Of a stretch of 64,000 nucleotides of DNA, positions 24,401 through 36,400 are shown in pieces. The notes below the pieces were generated by a model. That model was not told where the DNA came from and searched no databases. It worked only from the letters and a program-made list of their open reading frames with translations. The translations under genes and the position numbers were made by a program. Numbering within the stretch: the first letter of the stretch is position 1; every line of letters starts with the position of its first letter. The stretch comes from Antedon mediterranea. Its lineage: Eukaryota; Echinodermata; Crinoidea; Comatulida; Antedonidae. Location: NCBI RefSeq assembly GCF_964355755.1, contig NC_092673.1:999001-1063000 (forward strand), read 5' to 3'.

Positions 24401-27400
24401 TTTTTTGTAACTATCTGCATATATTTCGTTATTTTAAACAATGAAAAATATGCACGTGTACGACATTTCGACTTGTTGTCAACATATCTTTATCTGGCAA
24501 TGACTAGATGTTAATAACATAAAACCAGATGAAAAACATTTTTTGAAAATGTGTAACCATATACCACAATTATACTGTACATAGATATAGATCATCTTAA
24601 GCCTGAAGCGATTGGAAATGACCATAATTCAGGTTCCATCATCAAGCCTGCCCAGAAGATATCTGCTGAGGCTAGATAAGTAATAAAACCCAGTCATTCC
24701 TCTTATTCCAATTTTTGTTAAAGCGGCCTAGAAATGAAAGTGAAATGGGGAATGCACTTCATAGGTTCTTTCTGGTTTTGATGGAAACCAGATATTTTCT
24801 CCTTAGGGTTGTCTGATGTGCTTTGGCCCCAGACACCACACTTTATGCTTAGGGTTGTCCAGTGTGTGTTATACGGCCTTAACACGTTGAAACACCGGTT
24901 CTCGTCAGATCATCGAAGTTAAGCAATGTTGGGCCCAGTTAAAGCTTGTATAGGGGACCATCTGGGAATACCGGGTGCTGTATATGGAGCTGGGGTCCCA
25001 TTAGACATTTGAAATCAGCACTACTGACTCTTATGGCAGCTCCCGCATCTAGTATCTGCCTCAGATGTATTGGCTTATGCCTCTCCTCTGGTTAAGGTGG
25101 ACACTGGACGAGAGAAACCCTTGGTCAATGTTGGGACAAGGCAAATGTGCTTTAAACAGTCTTGGTCATCATTCAGATAAATGTAAGACTAATTGCTAAC
25201 TAAACAACATTTTTACTTAGCCTTTATTTTTGACTTGTATTTCTTTTTCAATTATAAAATTGTTCACATTTTTTTTTAGTAAAATAGATTTCCTAAATTA
25301 AATATTTATTTTTAAGAATGCTTTTGTGCTTTTATTATTTTTAGCTAGAGTAAGGTACTTATCAATTGACAGTGAGCGTGTGAACTTTGTAAATTAGCAG
25401 AGAGCATAGTTCACACCTTAGCAATTAGTGTGACCGTTGTACCTAGGGACTTGAGCCTGATGACCGGAGAGGAGATTGAACTTAAGGCATTTAAATGTCT
25501 TCAGATATTAAAATGACCTGCAGTAGGTGTAATAGAAGGAAGGGAGGGTGATTTAGAAGTTAGCGCTGTCAGGTGACACTTATCAGAGACTTGGACATAA
25601 TCTTCGGGTTATATCTAGACCGTGAAGGAAAAACTGAAAATTGGTCACTTGGTCAACAGATTGTTCACATAGCTCATGTTCTTACATTTTATCTACGTTA
25701 AGTTTTTAAAGGATTTATTTATATAATTTATACAGCAGAATTCCTGCTTTAGGACATTCCTATTTAGGAGAACACTTGTCATGAAATATTACTACATTTG
25801 TGTCCCCCTCAATGAAGGTTCTACTTTATTCAAAATGTAAAAAAAGAAATAGAAAGTTTCCTCATAAAACTTTACATTAAAAGATTGGGGAAGTTAATTC
25901 CATTTAAAAATTGCACATTTGATTATTATTTTTGGTCATCATAAGTAAGGACAGCCAATTGTGCAAAATATGCAACAGTAGTAATTCATCAACTAGTTTA
26001 AATGTGTGAATGTCTTACTACTTTTTTCATATCTTTTCCTTTAGTCTGATAAATTTTGATTAGAAATTTGTTTTTCTACGAACCTGTAAATATGTCTATA
26101 AAGTGACACGTTCGTGCATCTGTCGTAATCAAGTAAAAAATGTTGCCATTTTGAATTAGAAACATTACGACTTCCTTTCAGAATTGTACAGTAGGCTTCC
26201 TTATTTTTGATGTCCTTTGTGTATTTGTCCCAAGACTCGAACACTAACCCATGAAGGAAATGTGCCGCAGAATTTGGATATTGCACATTCTATGTGTCTT
26301 ATGATATCATACGGTTACGTCATTTTCTAAAAAATATATTTTATTTATTTCATCCACATTTGTGTCAGAGATCGGAAATAGTCTTTATACCAACCCCTAA
26401 ACAGAAAAGACAAGGAAACAGAGCTTTACATGTCATATCATTTATAATGTTAGATAAGTAAACAAAAATCATAAAAATAAAAATTGTGTTTCGGATATTT
26501 CATAAAAATGTAACTACGGCACATTTTATGATATGAACGTTTGCATTCAGAGATAAGAATTGTTGGAATACAAAATTCTTTATTAAAAACTGTCAAGTAT
26601 TTGATATATTTATGTAAAAAAAAAATATACCCAAACAGGATGGATTTCCTTAAAAAAGTAGAGATTGTGAACGAGAAAATGTTACTTTATTACGCTTTCC
26701 AGAGGTTTCCGTTAAAATTAAACTTGACAAAACTTTAAAAAATGTTTTGGGGTGGGACAAAGAATTTGAAGGTGGGTATCCACACCCAATCACGCACAAT
26801 TACATCTACTACCCTGACTACTTAATTTTGTTCGCATGGATTATGTCCAGCCTACTCGACAAATGATTAGCGGATATGCAATCTGTCAGTCATGGAAAAT
26901 GAACCGCTTCCACAGGGAATGTATATGCCATTGGGATGCTTACATTTGTTAGTACATTTAATAGTCTTGTTTAGATAATTGGCATTGGTCTTGTATTAAT
27001 AACATCAATATATAATATAATTGACTGTCAATGTATAATATTACTAGTTAAGTATTAAATGAAATGTCATTATAATAATTCAGTCTATTAAATCAAATAG
27101 TTAACTAAGTCCAGCGTGATGGTTTAAATCCGTATAAGAGTCTAGGGACTGTCTCAATTGACAGTTAATATTAAATTATGTGCTCTAGTTGGTAAAATAT
27201 TAATTTAGCCAAATATCCATGTATTTATTTCTCATGCATTATTTATAGTGCGTAGTTTTTTCCCCCGTTTTTTGTTCTTAAAATAAAATCTCTCCACAAC
27301 ACAAATAAATATGGAATTTAAATATAAAAAAGATAAAATAAATGTTGTAACTGCTAGCAGATTTTTATTTTTTATATTATGTTTAAATTTTTAATTCTTT

Positions 27401-30400
27401 GTTGTATATGCTATACTCAATTTAATTCATCTGTAAATGTATAAATAGTATAAGAATGTTTTAAATAATTTTAAAAAATTATTATACAGTATTATAAATA
27501 TATTTAAATGTATGGCATATTTAGTTTTATTCAAACTTGTGACACTCACTATCGCTGGTGGTTTTTTTGAAAAAATAAATAAATTTCCAAAAATAGCGAA
27601 CAACCTTGATATTATTACAAAATGTCATTTTATTAATATCTTCCATAATTGGATATTCTTCTACATATACATCTTTAATTTGCAAGTAATGTCGACTTTT
27701 TAATTTTCAAGTTATGTCAACTTTTACAAAATGCTTATGATATTCCACACATCGTATCTTATATGATTTAATTAATTTTCTTAAAAGTTAATTATAGAAA
27801 CGAGACAATCAATAAACAGGATATTAAAGTGTTTTCCCATTTCCGCTTTTAATGCCTCGTAGGTTTATCATTCGTAAATTAAATAAAATGAAAAACTGAG
27901 CCACAATAAATTGTTTAAGGCTTATAAAAAAAATTGGTGAATTCAATTGTGTGCGTCTTTTGTCTTTTAGAACACAAAGATAAATGGCAAAGCATCAAAA
28001 ACAGAAGTAAAGACTCCAGGAGGGGGAGATGCTAAGGTAAGCTAGTATATGGGGCATAGAGGGTTCAAAAACAGAAGTATAGACTCCAGGAGGGGCAGAT
28101 GCTAAGGTAAGCTAGTATATGGGGGCATAGAGGGTTCAAAAACAGAAGTAAAGACTCCAGGAGGGGGAGATGCTAAGGTAAGCTAGTACAGTAGAACCTG
28201 TGTTTTACGTACCCTGATTTTACGTTCCCTCGATTTTACGTACGCTTAAAATAACCGATGACGTCATCATTTTCTTGCATTGAGGGCGCAATTTAACAAC
28301 AACAAAGCACACAAAGCCACAATCATGGCTGTGTGAGGAATTCTGCTGTGTGTGGGGGACAAGCTATGCATGTGCATTCCCCTAAAGCAGCGACTGTTTT
28401 TATTGATAGAAAACAATTATATTTTACACTTTATTTAAACATCGCACAGGCTGTATAACTGTACTTTTCTAGTTAGGCCTCACATCTTGCTAGGCCTGCT
28501 AGCCTAGCCCTAGCTAAGCTAGTGACGCATACTGTACACAGTACAGAAGTAGGCAAATACGGCTAGCTACGATCTCTACGTATTTGGGGTCAAGTTAAGG
28601 TCAACCTTGATTTTACGAATCCCCTGTTTTACGTACGCCTTTCGGTCCCGTACCGTACGTAAAATGGAGGTTCTACTGTATATGGGGCATAGAGGGGAGA
28701 TGCTAAGGTAAGCTAGTATATGGGGGCATAGAGGGGGAGATGCTAAGGTAAGCTAGTATATTGGGGCATAGAGGGGAGATGCTAAGGTAAGCTAGTATAT
28801 GGGGGCATAGAGGGTTCAAACTGTAACATTCGAGTTGCCTAGTGGCTAAGACAGAACCGTAATTACGTATCCATAACATCTGCAAGGGTTCAAGGCTAAC
28901 TTGTTTCAAGTCTTCTCGGATAAGGACTGTAAACCGTAGGTCCAGTGTACTCATCTAGCTCATGAACCTAGTACATCTTTCCAGACGAGTAGAAGGTTAT
29001 CCCAGTGTACAAGTACACTCAAAGCCATTGATCATAACTGGGCCCAGTATAAATAAATAAAAATAGCAAATTCATGATTGACATACATGCTAAATTGTAT
29101 CAATATAGTACCGGCACAAGTTGTATGTTTCTGACAAGCAGTTTGATCAATATAAACACAAGTAATATTTCTTTCAAAAGAAGTTGGCTATCAACCTTCT
29201 CCCTTCCTATTTCAATACCAAACCAATAGTTTATGGAAATTAAGATGGGAGAAAGATTATTTATCAAACATTTCTGCTGCAAAAATATTGAATAAGATAC
29301 ATCATAATAAGCTCTGTCTACACTATCAAAATGTATGGAGCAAAAAATGTGATGTGCCCATATATGAATGTGGTGATGTCGTATTTTTTGTAAAACTAGT
29401 TTGATATTGTAGACAGAGCCAGAGTTGTGGCATGGTTTTTAAACCTAATAACTGTGTAAGAGCCAGTATTTAAATCAGGCCTTATATTTGACAGTAAAGC
29501 AATTTAATCTTTGATTTATTTTTAACCATTAGTTTTTGAAAAAAGTATTTGAAATGATGATTTAATTAATTACTAATATATTATGAATATTAATTTGCTA
29601 TCCAATTTATATATAGGCCAAGTACACATCCTGAAATAAAACATACGCAGAATATTGCCGTTTGAATGATTTAAGTAGATTTCTTATTCTAATGGGATTG
29701 CAATATTTGACCGTAAATAAATATTATTTTAACCCGTCACCGTCTCGTTTTAATGTTGCATTGAAAAAAAAATAGGCAAAATCTTAACATTTATTCTCCT
29801 GTGAGTAGAGATTAATCTTATCTCTTTTTCTGCTGAATATTTCATTTCTTATTGGCCTTCAAAGTTATTTCAAAATGTAATTTTGGTTTTAAATTTTGTA
29901 TTTGTCAACAGCAATTAACAAACTCATTTTTAGATATTCAAAAGGAATACACTAAAAGCCAAAAAAATTGTAAAGAAAAACAAGTTTTGTTTACCTTAAC
30001 TTATTTACCTTAATTTATTTAGATTTTACTAAATGATTTTTATTTAAAGTATAGTAGAACATTGACATGTGAAATAGATAACTATTCATTAATTCTAATT
30101 TAAATACAACACATGTATGCTAATTAGTTTAAAGCATTGTCCGTCTTGTCCATCAGAGTACATGTGTCGTACATTACAGTAATTGGATGTAATGTAATTT
30201 TCACCTGTAATTAAGAGTGGACTTGGTTGTCGTTAAAATGTGTAAGAACGTTTTTCTGGGGAATCTCTTAGTTAAGAAAACACTAGTCATCCTTGTCTAT
30301 AAAGATTGCCAAGTATAATATGATGCTTACCACGAAACCCACTTTCTCAACTACCTTTCTAAAACTGTCTTGAAAAAACTTAGCGTGAAATATTGGTGGT

Positions 30401-33400
30401 GACAGCTCTCTCTACTCAATTACATTTCTTATGAAAATAAAAGGCACATTGTGTGTTAAAGATGTAAATATCTTTTGTATAGCTGTTGCCTAATTTATAC
30501 AATATTGTAGCCTTTAAGTTTGTTGTTTCTTATACAAAAACAAATTATGCAAATTTAAACATAAAGAAGTGAATGTTAAGATGTGCAGAAGGTAGATAAA
30601 ATAAATAAGTTTGAAAATTATTGCCTTTCTCATGACCAAGTTTATACATTTAATTGCATATTGATTGTATTACTTACAGACGAAATTAAAGAATTAGAGG
30701 AATGAAAATTAATAAATAACATGACAGTGGACATTAGTGGCACAATACTGCAATGAAAAACCACAAGTGTTTCCTCTGACTAGTTCATTAAAGCTTTCCA
30801 AAATGTATTTCCATGGGGCAACATTATTGGACAATGCAGCCAGAAATATTGAATGTGATATGTAATAACATTTATCAATCTGGCCTCTGATGTTTTAAGA
30901 ACGCTGACCATGTGTTTTCGATTTCACGCTGTAGAGACTGTAGCTGGCCGTGCGTTTTGTCAAAGTTGTCGGCGCAAGATCAGTTTTAATTTAATTTATG
31001 TTTTTTTATTGTGTGGTTTATGAATATATTTAGGTCACTTGTTGAAAATATTGCTTTTGTTTATTTAATGATTTAATTGTAAATTCGATATGAATTCTTC
31101 ATTATTCTGTTTCTTGGACTGCACTGTGTGTTGTGAGTGCCACCGACTGCACTGTGTGTTGTGAGTGCCACCGATTGCATGGCAAACAAATAAGTAGATA
31201 TAATTACGACTTGTGGTAACTCTACCGTTGGGACTGGTATGGGTTTGAATAAGCGTATGATATTTTTTAGTGGCTTTTTTTAGAATATGACAAATGTTTG
31301 AGTCATTTTTCTTACAATTTGCATTTTTTTCTTTTGTAGACAATTTTTACATATTTTCTGTCCAAATTATTGCCTTATGACTTTGTAGATTTCTTAATGC
31401 TGTTAAATAGGGGAGTATACCCAAAGAGACTTAAAATACTCATCACTTGTCTTATATAACAACATACACACCTGTGTTATCGGATCATCTATAATAATTT
31501 GGACCAATACCAACATCACCTGACATGACTTTGGAAAATAAACGCTTGATTTCAAGAGTAGTACGTGTGTATATACTCGTCCATCCAGTTGTTGCAATGC
31601 GTAACACATTTTTCCGCAATCTACGGTCCTCGATGAGATTAACCAGACTACTAGAATATATTGTTGAGGAGGGTGGGGCCGATAAAAGAAGAGTTTCTTG
31701 TTTCTTGCAAACATTCTGCCTACTAAATTGATTTAAATTTCATTTTAAAAAGTATTTTTATTCAACCATTACTTTTTTGCTATTGTTTTATCTTTGATTT
31801 TCATCTTCAATTTTTTTTTTTTATGAAATATTTTATTCGACAATAAAATTGTTTATTGAAAATACTTGTTGAAAATACAAATTGATTGACTAAGCAAAAG
31901 AAAGTTGTTTATAAAAAGGCAGTCTATTGTCAGTGTTCCAGGAAAGTGGGTGCCATTTATTATAAATTAAACTTCTTGGAAAATAATTTACTAAAGGAAA
32001 TGGGGCACAAATGGATAGCCTGTAACATTTGAATATGTGAAGTTAATAGTTTCAACAATTTGACCTTAGTAAACCTTTATGTATAGATTTTATTTAATAA
32101 TACAGATAAGTAACCCCTTAAATGGTCTCTCCATTCTCTAGACAGTACAATAGAAAGAGAAACCTGTATGCCCTTTACTGATTGGTGTAAGTAAAACTTG
32201 GGCCAAGTTTAGGAAGAGCACCTACCTAGACCTTTATCTATAAACACTTCTATATAAATAAAACATTGGGTAGTCTTTAGGCAATCAAAGATGGATTCTC
32301 GATTGCAAAACTTTCACTGATTTAATTATTTCCTTGTCAGTTCTATTCGGAATGTATTCAAAAATAAAATTCGCTAATTGTTTGCATGTGTTAGACATTT
32401 TTTAGGCTATGTTTTATAGTGCGAATACTACTCATTCAGTGTTCATGTTTTAAAAGTCAGTTTGCACACATGAATTAACATTGATTTTGAACACATCTTC
32501 GACAGTTGTTCTATTCTGTTGTCAATTAGGTCATCATATAGCTACATATACTGTTTTGACTGATTTATGTTCTTAAACGGTATATTGCGGAAAATGGTAT
32601 TGGACCATAAATAAGCACTGTAAGTTAAGTAACTATGACAACAGTGTGACCCTTTTCCCGCTCTCGTTGCTGCGCTTGAACAGTTGCGAATTGAGTTTCT
32701 GCAGATGTTACTGGTCCGTAATGATTTCTTAATTTGATCATTATTTCTTTTCTACAGGCAAAAGGAACACAGAAGAAAAAAGGAGGAAAACCACAGACCA
32801 TACAGGAAATTAAGGATGACATAGCAAAGGTAAACAGATTATATTATTGGCCGGCTAGGTTGTGCGCGTCGTGCGCTGCCCTCTCTTTGTGTGGGTCGGG
32901 GACCCCTTGCATTTGACACCTGTGAGTCGAGGTAATCGTGCGGACAGATCGCGTTGCATTTGTGGCGAAGTCATTAAGAAAGTCAAGAGAGTTCACACTT
33001 GGAAAAAAATTAAGCAACCTACCAATTGCGAGTCTGTTAGAACTTTTCAAAACGTGAAACGGTTAAAGAAAACCAGACAAAGCTGTATACTTTGTTCAAC
33101 CTTTTAAGAAATGTTTTGACTCTGTAAAACATGAATCGTATTGTTCAACCGTTTACGTTCAATTGCACCTCATTTTTGCATTGGCAATCTTCCAGTAAAT
33201 GAAGAACACAGTTTGAATAACTAAACTACAAATCAGAATAACAAATTTATGTAATTTGATGTTTTTGCTAATATATACATTAATCCAGTATTTTATGTAT
33301 CTTATGTTGGCATCCTTTGCAAAAATTCAAATAATTGTGTGCGATCTGTTAAAAGTGAAGAGGGCCTGGGGGCAATAGGTTTAGTTATAACTACGATATA

Positions 33401-36400
33401 ATCTACTCTGATAACTGGTGAGAGGTCTAGTTTTTATAAACCAATACTTGTTACATTCATGATCAATTTGAATAAAAAAAACATTCACGAAAGTTGATAA
33501 TCGCAAATCTTGCCAACCAACAATGACAAACGGGTGTGTAGACATTATGTCGCCATGATACTTTCTCGTGATGAATCTGCAATTTTTGCTGTGTGGCAGT
33601 TTGTGCAGACTGGACGAGCGGTAGATCATCGTTCAGGATGACATAATTTTACACTTTCAGGTCTTTGGCCTTCTTTCTGCCAATACATGTGATAAAAAAA
33701 ATAGGTTGGTTCGCGGAAAATGGTCAAAATTAGCTGTTGAAGACTTCCCTTCTATAAATTATTCCTTTCACAAATTATTATCATCAATTGTTTAACCTTT
33801 TAGGAAAAATTGTAGTTTTAGATTTTTTGGTTGAACTAAGTAATTTGTTTAAATGTAGAATATTTTTAGGACAAGTTTTTTCTTTCATATTATTATGACA
33901 ATCAAATGAAAATTACAGTAGTATACATCCTGGCTAGAACTCTGATCATGAGTACTCCAATTAATATTAATCTTGCATTACATTAAAAAAAATTAATTGA
34001 ACAAGACTAATCCCATTGGAATATACTTCCCTAAAATTCAACATTATTCAGATGTGACCTAGAAGATTGTTAGAGGCGTGTCACTATAGCTGATGACACC
34101 AGGCAATACTATGGCGGAAACAAGATTACAACGAGTAATTCATTTACAGTATTGTATGCAATTTATTTGCCTGTTTATGGTGGATTCGTAATGTTGAATG
34201 CAATATATCTATTGATTGAAGTAGTTTCACTTGGGTATTTTGTTTGAAATTAGGCTTTCGATGCCCTGTCGATTATTGTCTATCCATTTGTCAGTTGCAT
34301 TTCTGAAAGGGATGTTTGTCTGCTACTTGTGTTCTCTGATAAGTGTGATTAGTCCGCAAACTTGCGAACCACGTCCCAAATGGGAGACATCGCACTTGGA
34401 TTAATCAAGCTAAGCATTGGAACCGCTTGTAGCATACGCGCATGCTCTCACCCACTAGGGACAGCATACGCGCATGCTCTCCCCAACCACTAGGGAATTA
34501 TTTTGTCGGTTTCCTGAGAGTTTGCCAGAAATCCTTAAGGAATCGTTACACTTGTGCACTAGCATGGAAAAGGCAAGTCCTTAGGAATCATCTACAATAT
34601 ATGGAAATTGCTAAGATTTAGGTCACTAGCCATTTATACAGCACAATTGTGTAAAAAAAAATTGTTTACATTTTTGAAAAAGTTGTCGGTGACCATGAGT
34701 CAGTTTCTATTAAAAGTTTAGAAGAAAGCTCCTTCTGTATTATTATTATTTATTAGTTTTGTAAGGGATTTTTTTAATGAAAATTTTGGTAAAATACTTA
34801 TTTGCGACAGATGCATTTTTTTTAGACTTAACTAATTTCAAGTTAGCTGACCGTAAGGCCTGTACTTTATGAATTCCAAAAGTGAGGCTTCATCACTATC
34901 AAATCAAGAGGTACTAATAAAAAAATCTATAATGTTCAACACAATGGATGTAAATATTATTGCTCTTTAACTGAGGCATATTACATGTTTGTAGCTAGTT
35001 TGTGATGCTCTTACTGAGGCATATTACATGTTTGTAGCTAGTTTGTGATGCTCTTACTGAGACATATTACATGTTTGTAGCTAGTTTGTGATGCTCTTAC
35101 TGAGGCATATTACATGTTTGTAGCTAGTTTGTGATGCTCTTACTGAGGCATATTACATGTTTGTAGCTAGTTTGTGATGCTCTTACTGAGGCATATTACA
35201 TGTTTGTAGCTAGTTTGTGATGCTCCTACTGAGGCATATTACATGTTTGTAGCTAGTTTGTGATGCTCTTACTGAGGCATATTACATGTTTGTAGCTAGT
35301 TTGTGATGCTCCTACTGAGGCATATTACATGTTTGTAGCTAGTTTGTGATGCTCTTACTGAGGCATATTACATGTTTGTAGCTAGTTTGTGATGCTCCTA
35401 CTGAGGCATATTACATGTTTGTAGCTAGTTTGTGATGCTCTTACTGAGGCATATTACATGTTTGTAGCTAGTTTGTGATGCTCTTACTGAGGCATATTAC
35501 ATGTTTGTAGCTAGTTTGTGATGCTCCTACTGAGGCATATTACATGTTTGTAGCTAGTTTGTGATGCTCTTACTGAGGCATATTACATGTTTGTAGCTAG
35601 TTTGTGATGCTCCTACTGAGGCATATTACATGTTTGTAGCTAGTTTGTGATGCTCTTACTGAGGCATATTACATGTTTGTAGCTAGTTTGTGATGCTCTT
35701 ACTGAGGCATATTACATGTTTGTAGCTAGTTTGTGATGCTCTTACTGAGGCATATTACATGTTTGTAGCTAGTTTGTGATGCTCTAACTGAGGCATATTA
35801 CATGTTTGTAGCTAGTTTGTGATGCTCTTACTGAGGCATATTACATGTTTGTAGCTAGTTTGTGATGCTCTTACTGAGGCATATTACATGTTTGTAGCTA
35901 GTTTGTGATGCTCCTACTGAGGCATATTACATGTTTGTAGCTAGTTTGTGATGCTCTAACTGAGGCATATTACATGTTTGTAGCTAGTTTGTGATGCTCC
36001 TACTGAGGCATATTACATGTTTGTAGCTAGTTTGTGATGCTCCTACTGAGGCATATTACATGTTTGTAGCTAGTTTGTGATGCTCCTACTGAGGCATATT
36101 ACATGTTTGTAGCTAGTTTGTGATGCTCTTACTGAGGCATATTACATGTTTGTAGCTAGTTTGTGATGCTCTTACTGAGGCATATTACATGTTTGTAGCT
36201 AGTTTGTGATGCTCTTACTGAGGCATATTACATGTTTGTAGCTAGTTTGTGATGCTCTTTAACTGAGGCATATTACATGTTTGTAGCTAGTTTGTGATGC
36301 TCTTACTGAGGAATATTACATGTTTGTAGCTAGTTTGTGATGCTCTTTAACTGAGGCATATTACATGTTTGTAGCTAGTTTGTGATGCTCTTACTGAGGC

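Larger units (their letters stand above)
19644..27970 (+). other. Nucleophosmin intron 9
   Basis: 8.3-kb intron. Supported contents are a purine-rich tandem array (22919-23144), a 5S rRNA-derived relic (24867-24986) and an unexplained minus-strand frame (26041-26292). The remainder is AT-rich DNA with no exon-like element joining the gene frame. Confidence 0.75.
28037..32757 (+). other. Nucleophosmin intron 10
   Basis: 4.7-kb intron. It starts with multiplied copies of the exon-10 donor region (to 28815), interrupted by a 490-bp MITE, and has one further MITE (29309-29420) and a 29-bp duplication (31117-31174). The rest is AT-rich with nothing recognised. Confidence 0.8.

Noticed and set aside
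24867-24986. Functional 5S rRNA gene
   Set aside because: Several changes in conserved positions and no T-run terminator after the 3' end.
31403-31731. Overlapping frames of 103 (minus) and 68 (plus) codons
   Set aside because: No motif, no splice sites in phase with the host gene, and both strands are open equally, which suggests chance.
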